Assembly: GCF_009733925.1 (NCBI RefSeq)
Contig: NZ_WOEI01000003.1
Location: 1 to 64,000 of the forward strand
DNA from: Streptobacillus canis
GTDB taxonomy: Bacteria > Fusobacteriota > Fusobacteriia > Fusobacteriales > Leptotrichiaceae
Direction of reading: 5' to 3'
DNA: 64,000 nt
The translations under genes and the position numbers were made by a program. The notes beneath the pieces are model-generated. The model saw only the letters and a list, made by a program, of their open reading frames with translations, was not told the DNA's origin and did no database searches. Below are positions 10,520-17,967 of the stretch, piece after piece. How positions within the stretch are numbered: position 1 is the first letter of the stretch; each line of letters begins with the position of its first letter.

Positions 10520-11558
10520 AATATTAATTACTACAGGTGGAACAGGTGGACATATCTATCCGGCATTAGCACTTGCAGAAAAACTTAAAGAAAAAGGGCA
10601 TGAATTAGTGTTCATGGGAACTTGTCATAGAATGGAAAAAGAAATAGTTCCAAGTAGAGGATATAAGTTTTATGGACTTGATATTATTCCTATAAGAAGT
10701 ATTAGTGGAATATTAAAATTAGTTAAAGGAATATATGATGCAAGAAAAATTTTAAAAGAAGAAAAAGTTGAATATGTAATAGGGTTTGGAAACTATATTT
10801 CACTTCCAGCGTTACTTGCAGCTAAAACATTAAAACTTGACATATTCTTACAAGAACAAAATGTAACTATGGGACAAGCAAATAAATGGATGTATCCATA
10901 TGCTAAAAAGATATTTGTAGCATTTACAGAAACTTTAAAAAGTGTTAAAAAGGAATATAAGGATAAATTTGTTGTTACTGGAAATCCAATAAGACCAGAA
11001 TTTTATGGAGTGTCTAAATGTGAAATTAGAGAAAAAATGGGAATAAATAAAGATGCTAAAGTAATAACTATAATGGGAGGATCATTAGGAGCGAAAAATA
11101 TTAATGATGTACTAGTTAAGAAGTTTGAAGATATTAAAGCATCTGAAGTTACACTTTATTGGGCTACTGGGAAAGAATTATATAAAGAAGTTACTGATAG
11201 AGTAGAAGAAAATGAAAATACTATAGTAGTTCCATATTTTGAGGAATCATATAATATTATGGCTGCATCTGATTTACTTTTATGTCGTGCAGGAGCTTCA
11301 ACAATTTCTGAATTAATTGAACTTGAAAAACCAGCAATATTGATACCATATAATTTTGTTGGACAAAAAGAGAATGCAGAAATATTAGAAGCAATAGATT
11401 CTGCTAAAATATATTCTAATGAAGAAGTAGAAATTGCTATAGATGAAGCAATTAGACTTGTTAAAGATGAAGGAAAACTTAAATTTATGAAAGAAAATAT
11501 TTCTAAAATTAATCCAGGTAATGCTGTAGAAAATATTATGAAATATTTTGAGAATTAG
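10512..11558 (+). CDS. murG: Lipid II synthase (GlcNAc transferase) MurG
   Basis: Peripheral GT28 glycosyltransferase that adds GlcNAc to lipid I. The N-terminal glycine-rich loop TGGTGGHIYPALALA (about 8-22), the second G-loop IMGGSLGAKN and the UDP-GlcNAc site CRAGASTISELIELEKPAILIPY are all present. Length 348 aa is standard. The ATG lies inside the end of ftsW. murC, murB and the later division genes that often follow are not in this window, so the mur cluster is split in this genome. Confidence 0.95.
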   Translation: MSKILITTGGTGGHIYPALALAEKLKEKGHELVFMGTCHRMEKEIVPSRGYKFYGLDIIPIRSISGILKLVKGIYDARKILKEEKVEYVIGFGNYISLPALLAAKTLKLDIFLQEQNVTMGQANKWMYPYAKKIFVAFTETLKSVKKEYKDKFVVTGNPIRPEFYGVSKCEIREKMGINKDAKVITIMGGSLGAKNINDVLVKKFEDIKASEVTLYWATGKELYKEVTDRVEENENTIVVPYFEESYNIMAASDLLLCRAGASTISELIELEKPAILIPYNFVGQKENAEILEAIDSAKIYSNEEVEIAIDEAIRLVKDEGKLKFMKENISKINPGNAVENIMKYFEN

Positions 11559-11559
11559 T

Positions 11560-12204
11560 ATGGGTAAAATACTAATAACTGCTTTTGATCCTTTTGGTGG
11601 AGATCAAATTAATGTTTCGGAAGAGGTATTAAAGAACCTTCCTGAAAAAATAAATGGATATGAAGTTATTAAACTTTTAATACCTGTGGTTAGAAATAAA
11701 AGTTTAAATAAAATTAAAGAAGCTATTATAACCTATAATCCTAAATATATATTATCTTTAGGTCAAGCTGGAGGCAGTAAGACAATATCTATAGAAAGGA
11801 TAGGAGTAAATGTAGATGATTATAGAATAGAGGATAATGAAGGTAATCAACCTATAGATGAACCTATCTTTGCAGATGGAGAAAATGCTTATTTTTCAAC
11901 ATTGCCTATTAAAAGTATCTTTGAAAGATTAGAAAAAGAAAGTTTGCCTGTTAAAATTTCTAATACTGCAGGAACTTTTGTATGTAATCATGTACTTTAT
12001 GGTGTAAGATATATAATAGAAAAAGAAAAGTTTGATATTAAATCAGGATTCATACATCTTCCATATATGGATTTTCAGGTAAAAAATAAAGAGAACATGT
12101 ATTCTTTACCTTTTGAAAAGATATTAAATGGAGTAATTAAAGCAATAGAAGTAATAGTGGATAATGAAAAAGATAAGAAAATTATCGCTGGAGAGATATT
12201 TTAG
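11560..12204 (+). CDS. pcp: Pyroglutamyl-peptidase I
   Basis: Cysteine peptidase (family C15) that removes N-terminal pyroglutamate from peptides in the cytoplasm. The signature GKILITAFDPFGGDQINVSE opens the protein. The catalytic triad can be placed in SIERIGVN (Glu), AGTFVCNHVLYG (Cys) and SGFIHLPYM (His). I use the ATG at 11560, one base after the murG stop, because homologues begin M-K-I-L-; a TTG at 11548 in the same frame would add four residues. It ends the mur operon and is followed by a strong terminator. Confidence 0.92.
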   Translation: MGKILITAFDPFGGDQINVSEEVLKNLPEKINGYEVIKLLIPVVRNKSLNKIKEAIITYNPKYILSLGQAGGSKTISIERIGVNVDDYRIEDNEGNQPIDEPIFADGENAYFSTLPIKSIFERLEKESLPVKISNTAGTFVCNHVLYGVRYIIEKEKFDIKSGFIHLPYMDFQVKNKENMYSLPFEKILNGVIKAIEVIVDNEKDKKIIAGEIF

Positions 12205-12241
12205 AAAAGATAAATAGACAACTATTTATCTTTTTATTTTT
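12205..12241 (+). terminator. Rho-independent terminator after pcp
   Basis: AAAAGATAAATAG (12205-12217) pairs perfectly over 13 bp with CTATTTATCTTTT (12222-12234) around an ACAA loop; TATTTTTATA follows. Confidence 0.9.
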
Positions 12242-12262
12242 ATAAAGATATAATAATATTTA

Positions 12263-12716
12263 ACAATTCCGTTAGATGAGGGTAAGGTTAGAACTACTAA
12301 AGAGATTAAAAAATGAAAAAAGTATATAGCTGTAGGTAATAACGAAAGTGCAATTAATGAATTTACATACGAATATAAAAATAAATATATTGGTGGTATA
12401 GTGGATAGGAAAGTATATATGAAAACAAAAAATGAATATTAGAGGGAGAAAGTATTTTTATAAATAAGATTCCTGCGGTGGAGAAAAAAGTTTTGGCACT
12501 GTACTTGAAAGGGTAAATTGTTAGCATTGAAGAAGAAGGGAAAGTATATAAAATGATTAAAAGTGGGTAAAGATAATTATATTATTTTAACTGAAGAAAA
12601 AAATGGGAAAAAAGAGAGGTGTTTATATTAGAAAAAGGAAATAGAAAAATTGTTTTAGGAAATTATTCTGAAAAAATAAATAAGTTTGAATTTAGGATGA
12701 GAAATAAAAGAAATTA
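12263..12716 (+). pseudogene. Decayed protein gene, family unknown
   Basis: This stretch of over 500 bases between pcp and fba has no intact gene, but pieces read like protein. In frame from 12263 one reads TIPLDEGKVRTTKEIKK, a stop, then KKYIAVGNNESAINEFTYEY onward to a stop at KTKNEY. Further on, FINKIPAVEKKVLALYLKG, IVSIEEEGKVYKMIKSG, DNYIILTEEKNGKK and VFILEKGNRKIVLGNYSEKI continue in shifting frames. At least three nonsense codons and three frameshifts are needed to join them. The original product would be roughly 150 aa and strand-rich. I recognise no family, and no start codon with an RBS survives. No inverted repeats of a transposable element border it. Confidence 0.55.
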
Positions 12717-12751
12717 AATAAGTTTAGAATAAAGAGAAACAACAATATCAC

Positions 12752-12780
12752 TTGATTTTTTACATAAAATTTGATAAAAT
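12752..12780 (+). promoter_or_regulatory. Promoter of fba
   Basis: TTGATT (12752-12757), a 17-base spacer and TAAAAT (12775-12780), the latter with a TG one base upstream (extended -10). The predicted start near 12787 leaves a leader of about 33 bases with AGGAGG before the fba ATG. Confidence 0.65.
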
Positions 12781-12819
12781 TTAGGTGTATGAAACAATAA
12801 AAATCTAGGAGGAAAAGAA

Positions 12820-13806
12820 ATGAAGTATAATTACAAAGACTTAGGTTTAGTAAATACTAAAGAAATGTTTGCTAAAGCAAATAGAGAAGGGTATTCAGTA
12901 CCAGCGTTTAATTTTAATAACTTAGAACAATTACAAGGGATTATTGAAGCTTGTGTTGAAATGGGTTCACCTGTAATTTTACAAGTATCTACTGGAGCAA
13001 GAAAATATATAGGGAAAGAAATGTTACCGTTTATGGCTAAAGCTGCAACAGCATATGTAAAAGCTTCAGGTTCAGATATACCAGTAGCATTACATTTAGA
13101 TCATGGTCCAAGCTTTGAAGTATGTAAGGACTGTATAGAATATGGTTTTTCATCAGTAATGATAGATGCATCACATCATTCATTTGATGAAAATGTTGAA
13201 ATTTCAAAATCAGTTGCTGAATTTGCACATCAACATGATGTTACAGTAGAAGCAGAATTAGGAGTTTTAGCTGGAGTTGAAGATGATGTAGTTGCAGAAC
13301 ATAGTATATACACTCAACCTGATGAAGTTCAAGAATTTGTTGAAAGAACAGGTGTAGATTCATTAGCTATCGCTATAGGAACTTCTCATGGAGCACATAA
13401 ATTTAAACCAGGAGACGATCCTAAAATTCGTTTAGATATTTTAAAAGAAATCGAAGAAAGAATACCAGGATTCCCAATAGTATTACACGGTTCATCTTCA
13501 GTACCTAAACAATTTGTTGATATGATAGTTCAATATGGAGGAACTATGAAAGATGCAATAGGTATACCTGATCAACAATTATTATTAGCTTCTAAATCAG
13601 CAGTAGCAAAAATAAATGTTGATACAGATGGAAGATTAGCTTTCACTGCAGGAATTAGAGAAGTATTAGCAACTAAACCAGGAGAATTCGATCCTAGAAA
13701 ATATGCTGGAAAAGCAAAAGATTATATGAAAGAATATTATAAATCTAAAATTGTAGAAGTATTTGGATCACAGGATGCATATAAAAGAGGAGTAGAAGTT
13801 AAATAA
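12820..13806 (+). CDS. fba: Class II fructose-bisphosphate aldolase
   Basis: Zinc-dependent aldolase splitting fructose-1,6-bisphosphate into DHAP and glyceraldehyde-3-phosphate in glycolysis. The HLDHG motif (92-96) holds the catalytic Asp and a zinc His; further zinc His residues lie in TSHGAHKF and VLHGSSSVP, and the phosphate-binding glycines follow. Length 328 aa fits the class IIA/B form found in anaerobes. A strong AGGAGG RBS and a clean promoter suggest high expression. Its codon choice is the most uniform nearby, consistent with a highly expressed gene. Confidence 0.95.
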   Translation: MKYNYKDLGLVNTKEMFAKANREGYSVPAFNFNNLEQLQGIIEACVEMGSPVILQVSTGARKYIGKEMLPFMAKAATAYVKASGSDIPVALHLDHGPSFEVCKDCIEYGFSSVMIDASHHSFDENVEISKSVAEFAHQHDVTVEAELGVLAGVEDDVVAEHSIYTQPDEVQEFVERTGVDSLAIAIGTSHGAHKFKPGDDPKIRLDILKEIEERIPGFPIVLHGSSSVPKQFVDMIVQYGGTMKDAIGIPDQQLLLASKSAVAKINVDTDGRLAFTAGIREVLATKPGEFDPRKYAGKAKDYMKEYYKSKIVEVFGSQDAYKRGVEVK

Positions 13807-13814
13807 TTAGTTAT

Positions 13815-13853
13815 AAAAGCCTTGTTTCTAAATCTATGGAATAAGGCTTTTAA
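13815..13853 (+). terminator. Hairpin after fba
   Basis: AAAAGCCTT (13815-13823) pairs with AAGGCTTTT (13843-13851). The U-run is short (TTTT), so it may terminate only partly and let some transcripts run into the EIIB and kinase genes, which have no promoter of their own that I can see. Confidence 0.6.
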
Positions 13854-13874
13854 ACATATAATAAGGAGGTTGTA

Positions 13875-14369
13875 GTGTTTAGTAGAATTTCAGATGCAGA
13901 AGTAGCACAAATAATTTTAAAAGGGTTAGGGAATAAAGGAAATATAGATTCATTAGAAAGCTGTTTCACAAGATTAAGAGTGGGAGTTAAAAATTTAGAT
14001 AAAGTTAATAATGAAGTATTAAAAGAAGCAGGAGCACTTGATGTAGTTGTTGTGGACGAAAATAACGTACAAGTAGTAATGGGAACAAAAGCTCCAAGAA
14101 TTTTAGATGTAATTAATAATGGAGAAGAAAAACTTTCTACTAAAGAAGAAAAGTTAATAGAAGCTTTAGGGAAAAAAGAAAATATAGACTCATTAGAAAG
14201 TTGTTTTACAAGATTAAGAGTAGGAGTTAAAAATTTAGATAAAGTTAATAATAATGTTTTAAAAGAATTAGGAGCATTAGATGTAGTTGTTGTGGATGAA
14301 AATAACGTTCAAGTAGTAATGGGACCAAAAGCACCAAAAATTTTAGATGAACTAAAAAAATTAATATAG
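13875..14369 (+). CDS. Duplicated stand-alone PTS EIIB domain protein
   Basis: The protein is two copies of a glucose-type PTS EIIB domain and nothing else. Each copy has the SLESCFTRLRVGVKN motif, whose Cys (Cys30 and Cys110) is the residue phosphorylated in EIIB of the Glc family, followed by GALDVVVVDENNVQVVMG. Residues 23-78 and 103-158 match at 52 of 56 positions, a spacing of exactly 80 residues. Normal EIIB is fused to or encoded beside an EIIC permease; none is adjacent here. The GTG start at 13875 has AAGGAGG 5 bases before it. Followed 8 bases later by a sugar kinase gene. A phosphoryl relay, a sensor or a partner of a distant EIIC are all possible; function is inference. Confidence 0.85.
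   Translation: MFSRISDAEVAQIILKGLGNKGNIDSLESCFTRLRVGVKNLDKVNNEVLKEAGALDVVVVDENNVQVVMGTKAPRILDVINNGEEKLSTKEEKLIEALGKKENIDSLESCFTRLRVGVKNLDKVNNNVLKELGALDVVVVDENNVQVVMGPKAPKILDELKKLI
13941..14108 (+). repeat. EIIB tandem repeat, copy 1
   Basis: Encodes residues 23-78 of the duplicated EIIB protein. It aligns without gaps to 14181-14348; most differences are at third codon positions, so the duplication is recent or kept uniform. Confidence 0.85.
14181..14348 (+). repeat. EIIB tandem repeat, copy 2
   Basis: Encodes residues 103-158. The period is 240 bases, in frame. Amino-acid differences from copy 1 are limited to four sites (E/N, A/L, T/P, R/K). Confidence 0.85.
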
Positions 14370-14377
14370 GTGATAAT

Positions 14378-15331
14378 ATGAAATATTTTGTTGGAGTAGA
14401 TTTAGGTGGAACAAATACTAAAATAGGACTGTTAGATTCAAAATATAATATTTTAGTTGAAGAAAGTATAAAAACAGAATCGAAAAAAGGGCCAGAAGAT
14501 ACATTTGGTAGAATTTGGAATAAAATACAAGAATTATTTACAAGAATTTCAGCTGATATATCAGAATTAGAAGGAATAGGGCTTGGTATACCTGGTCCAG
14601 TGGTTGATAGATCTATAGTAAAAATAGCTGCTAATTTTTCTTGGGGGAATGATTTTAATGCTAAAGAAGTATTTGAAAGAATTTCTGGAAAAACTGTAAT
14701 AGTAGAAAATGATGTTAGAGCTATAGCACTTGGTGAAAATTTATTTGGAGCGAGTAAAGGGTATAAAAATAGTATAATTATGCCCATAGGAACAGGTATT
14801 GCTGCAGGTATGATAATTAATGGAGAATTAATTTCAGGTAATGATGGAGCAGCAGGTGAAATTGGACATATTTCAGTTGATTTAAATGGTGAGAAATGTG
14901 GTTGTGGATTAACAGGGTGTTTAGAGTTATTTACATCAGCTACTGGTATAGTGAAAGAGGGAATAAAAGTTCTAAAAAAAGAACAAAAAGGAATACTTTA
15001 TGAAACATTTAAAGATGAATTCGAAAAACTTGAAGCATATCATATTTTCATTGAAGCAAGAAAAGGAGATAAAACTGCAGAAATTATAGTAGATAATTTT
15101 TGTAATAAATTAGCCTATGGAATGGGTGTGTTAATTAATTTAGTAAATCCTGAAATAATAGTTATTGCAGGAGGGGTTGCAAAATCAGCTGACTTAATAA
15201 TAGATGGAGTAAAAAAACATTTACCTAAATATGCTTTAAATATGAGTATTAATATACCTATAGTTAAAAGTGAATTATTAGATTCAGCTGGAGTAAAAGG
15301 AGCTGCATCGTTAATTATAAATAAAAAATAA
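14378..15331 (+). CDS. ROK-family sugar kinase (probable glucokinase)
   Basis: ATP-dependent hexokinase of the ROK family. The N-terminal phosphate loop is VGVDLGGTNTKIGLLD; the sugar-binding/catalytic stretch includes VENDVRAIALGE and GEIGHISVD; the ROK zinc motif CGCGLTGCLE follows at about 177-186. There is no N-terminal helix-turn-helix, so it is a kinase and not a NagC/XylR-type repressor. Length 317 aa is usual. Glucokinase is the likeliest activity given the glucan-degrading enzymes elsewhere in the window; other ROK substrates (ManNAc, fructose, allose) cannot be excluded by eye. Confidence 0.88.
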   Translation: MKYFVGVDLGGTNTKIGLLDSKYNILVEESIKTESKKGPEDTFGRIWNKIQELFTRISADISELEGIGLGIPGPVVDRSIVKIAANFSWGNDFNAKEVFERISGKTVIVENDVRAIALGENLFGASKGYKNSIIMPIGTGIAAGMIINGELISGNDGAAGEIGHISVDLNGEKCGCGLTGCLELFTSATGIVKEGIKVLKKEQKGILYETFKDEFEKLEAYHIFIEARKGDKTAEIIVDNFCNKLAYGMGVLINLVNPEIIVIAGGVAKSADLIIDGVKKHLPKYALNMSINIPIVKSELLDSAGVKGAASLIINKK

Positions 15332-15350
15332 GAAATTTCATATAATAATA

Positions 15351-15359
15351 TGATACAAT
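15351..15359 (+). promoter_or_regulatory. Possible extended -10 promoter
   Basis: TGATACAAT (TG-n-TACAAT) 30 bases before the ATG of the small exported protein gene. No clear -35 box. Confidence 0.35.
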
Positions 15360-15388
15360 GAATATTATATAAAAAAGGAGAGATATAA

Positions 15389-15874
15389 ATGAAAAAGACA
15401 ATATTAGGGTTAAGTCTTGTTTTATCTGCATTATCATTTACAGCAGAACCAAAATATAAATTGGGAGATGTAGAACAAGCAGTTATACAAGCAGAATTAA
15501 CAAGAGTAGCGGAAGAAGGTACATTAAATTTCATTTTTGCTGATTTTAATAATTATGTAACAGAATTGGTTAAGAAAGAAAAAGAAAAGAATGCGAAATA
15601 TGATGAAACTAAATTTGAAAATAAAAAACAAATATATATTTCTGGTTTAAAATATATATTTGCTCAATTAGGATATGATGCTAATTTTTCTATTAAAGAA
15701 AAAGAACAAGAAAATGCAGAATTTGGATATTATGTTGACAAAACTATGAATGACAAAGATACATATTATTTAGATAAAGCTGTATTAGAAATTTTAAATA
15801 AACTTTACGAAAAACCAACTAAAGTTAATTTTAAAGTTTATTCAGATAAAAATTTAACTAAAGAAAAAAAATAA
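15389..15874 (+). CDS. Small exported protein, unknown
   Basis: 161 aa with a clear Sec signal peptide (MKKTILGLSLVLSALSFTAE, probable cleavage after Ala at about 19). The mature part is charged and mainly helical, lacks cysteines and ends in a lysine-rich tail. I recognise no family. AAAGGAGAG lies before the ATG. It precedes a second small exported protein and pyrG on the same strand with spacers of 9 and 3 bases, so the three are probably one transcript. Location is most likely periplasmic. Confidence 0.75.
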   Translation: MKKTILGLSLVLSALSFTAEPKYKLGDVEQAVIQAELTRVAEEGTLNFIFADFNNYVTELVKKEKEKNAKYDETKFENKKQIYISGLKYIFAQLGYDANFSIKEKEQENAEFGYYVDKTMNDKDTYYLDKAVLEILNKLYEKPTKVNFKVYSDKNLTKEKK

Positions 15875-15883
15875 GGAATTTTT

Positions 15884-16327
15884 ATGAAAAAAATAGTTAT
15901 AGCTATATTACTTTTATTTTCTTTTAATTTATTTGCAATGATTGATTTAGAGGAAGGATTAAAAGAACTAAAAGATATGAAGAAAGAATTAATAGTAAAA
16001 TATAAGAAAGAAATGAATATTGATTTTACTGATATGACTAAAAATAGTGTTAATGAGATAAGAATTTTTAATGAAACACTTTATCTTAAATTTCTTTCAA
16101 AATATGTAACAGATATTACAGATATTAAAATTTATTCATCAAAAATGGTTAATAATTTAGTTATATTTGCTGATATTCCAATAGAAAAAAGTGATTTTAA
16201 TAGTATTTATAGTATTATAGCTAGAGAAGAAAATAAAAAAAGATTGAAATTATTACAAGTTCCGAGCAGTAGTAATAAAAATCAATTAGATAAAATAATA
16301 CAAGAGAAATCTTCGGGAAGGGATTAA
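15884..16327 (+). CDS. Small exported protein, unknown
   Basis: 147 aa. The N-terminus MKKIVIAILLLFSFNLFAMI is a signal peptide with likely cleavage near Phe-Ala/Met. The remainder is helical and charged, with no cysteine and no recognised domain; the C-terminus is polar (SSSNKNQLDKIIQEKSS). Short spacers on both sides place it in one transcript with the preceding exported protein and pyrG. It may act with the preceding gene product in the periplasm, which is only an inference from adjacency. Confidence 0.72.
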   Translation: MKKIVIAILLLFSFNLFAMIDLEEGLKELKDMKKELIVKYKKEMNIDFTDMTKNSVNEIRIFNETLYLKFLSKYVTDITDIKIYSSKMVNNLVIFADIPIEKSDFNSIYSIIAREENKKRLKLLQVPSSSNKNQLDKIIQEKSSGRD

Positions 16328-16330
16328 AGA

Positions 16331-17926
16331 ATGACTAAGTATGTATTTGTTACAGGTGGAGTAGTTTCCTCTCTAGGAAAAGGAATTACTGCCGCATCTC
16401 TAGGTAGATTATTAAAAGAAAGAGGGTATAAAGTAACGATTCAAAAATTTGATCCTTATCTAAATGTTGATCCAGGTACTATGAGCCCATATCAACATGG
16501 TGAAGTTTTTGTTACAGCAGATGGAGCTGAAACAGACTTAGATTTAGGTCATTATGAAAGATTTATTAATGAAGAACTTACAAAATATAATAATGTAACT
16601 AGTGGAAAAATAATGTCAACTATAATTAGTAAAGAAAGAAAAGGTGATTACCTTGGAGGGACTGTTCAAGTTATACCTCATGTTACTAATGAAATTAAGA
16701 AAAAAATTATGCAAGCTGGAAAAGCTTCAAATTCAGATATAGTAATAACTGAAATAGGAGGAACTATAGGAGATATTGAATCTAATCCTTTTATAGAGGC
16801 TATAAGGCAATTTAAAAAAGATGTAGGTAGAGAAAATGTGATATATATACATGTAACTCTACTTCCATATTTAAAAGCAGCTGGAGAATTAAAAACAAAA
16901 CCGACACAGCAAAGTGTTAAAATGTTACAAGGACTAGGAATTAATCCGGACATAATAATTCTAAGAAGTGAACATCCTGTAGATAAGAGTATAAAATCTA
17001 AAGTTTCATTATTCTGTGATGTTGATGAAAGTTCTGTAATTGAAGCATTAGATGCTAAAAATTTATATGAAATACCTATTCAAATGGAAGAATTAGGTCT
17101 TGCAGATGAAGTTTGTAAAAAATTAAATATAGAAAATATTAAACCTAGTCTTGAAAAATGGAAAGAAATGGTTAATAAATTTATGAACCCTAAACATGAA
17201 ATTAAAGTAGCTGTTGTTGGAAAATATGTAGAACTAAAAGATGCATATATTAGTATAAATGAATCTATTGAACATGCTGGATTCCATTATGATACTAAGG
17301 TTAAAATTGATTATTTAAAAGCAGAAGAATTTGATTTAACAGAGTTAAATGAATATGATGGAATATTAGTTCCAGGAGGATTTGGTGGACGTGGTATAGA
17401 AGGTAAAATAAATACTGTAAGATATGCAAGAGAAAATAAAATTCCTTTCTTTGGTATTTGTTTAGGAATGCAAATGGCTACTATAGAGTTTGCTAGAAAC
17501 GTTTTAGGAATGAAAGAAGCTAATTCTACAGAATTTGATAAAGAAACTCCGTATCCTGTAATAAGTTTAATGGAAGAACAAGGTCAAATTGAAAATTTAG
17601 GAGGAACTATGAGACTTGGAGCATATCCATGTAAGTTATCTTCTAATAGTAAATCTTATGCACTTTATGGTCAATCTGAAATTTTAGAAAGACATAGACA
17701 TAGATATGAATTTAATCAGAAGTATTTAGAAGAATTTGAAAAAAATGGATTTAAGATAGTTGGGAAATCTCCAGATGGAAATTATGTAGAAATAATTGAA
17801 ATAGAAGATCATCCATTTTTTATAGCTGCTCAATTCCATCCAGAATTTATGAGTAGACCAAATAAACCACATTCATTATTTAAAGGATGGATAAAAGCAA
17901 TTTTAGATAGAAAAAATATAAAATAG
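16331..17926 (+). CDS. pyrG: CTP synthase
   Basis: Converts UTP to CTP using glutamine and ATP. The synthase domain (about 1-265) begins [20 protein letters not shown], with the P-loop and later LDLGHYERF and [11 protein letters not shown]. The glutamine amidotransferase domain (about 290-531) has GGFGGRG, the nucleophile Cys in GICLGMQMA, and the His/Glu pair in [10 protein letters not shown]. Length 531 aa is standard. It starts 3 bases after the preceding stop and ends at a strong terminator. Confidence 0.98.
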   Translation: MTKYVFVTGGVVSSLGKGITAASLGRLLKERGYKVTIQKFDPYLNVDPGTMSPYQHGEVFVTADGAETDLDLGHYERFINEELTKYNNVTSGKIMSTIISKERKGDYLGGTVQVIPHVTNEIKKKIMQAGKASNSDIVITEIGGTIGDIESNPFIEAIRQFKKDVGRENVIYIHVTLLPYLKAAGELKTKPTQQSVKMLQGLGINPDIIILRSEHPVDKSIKSKVSLFCDVDESSVIEALDAKNLYEIPIQMEELGLADEVCKKLNIENIKPSLEKWKEMVNKFMNPKHEIKVAVVGKYVELKDAYISINESIEHAGFHYDTKVKIDYLKAEEFDLTELNEYDGILVPGGFGGRGIEGKINTVRYARENKIPFFGICLGMQMATIEFARNVLGMKEANSTEFDKETPYPVISLMEEQGQIENLGGTMRLGAYPCKLSSNSKSYALYGQSEILERHRHRYEFNQKYLEEFEKNGFKIVGKSPDGNYVEIIEIEDHPFFIAAQFHPEFMSRPNKPHSLFKGWIKAILDRKNIK

Positions 17927-17955
17927 AGCAATGCAGGGTAACCTGCATTGTTTTT
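17927..17955 (+). terminator. Rho-independent terminator after pyrG
   Basis: CAATGCAGG (17929-17937) pairs perfectly with CCTGCATTG (17942-17950) around GTAA, followed by TTTTT. Confidence 0.92.
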
Positions 17956-17967
17956 AAAGAGGTATTT

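Noticed and set aside
13857-13862. TATAAT as promoter of the EIIB gene
   Set aside because: It directly abuts the RBS, so the transcript would start inside or after the ribosome site.
13941-14348. Insertion element or CRISPR-like repeat
   Set aside because: The two copies are in-frame coding repeats of a protein domain with a 240-base period; there are no terminal inverted repeats and no spacers.
14245-14787. 180-aa minus-strand open frame across the EIIB and kinase genes
   Set aside because: It is antisense to two well-supported genes, has no RBS and its composition follows the codon bias of the opposite strand.
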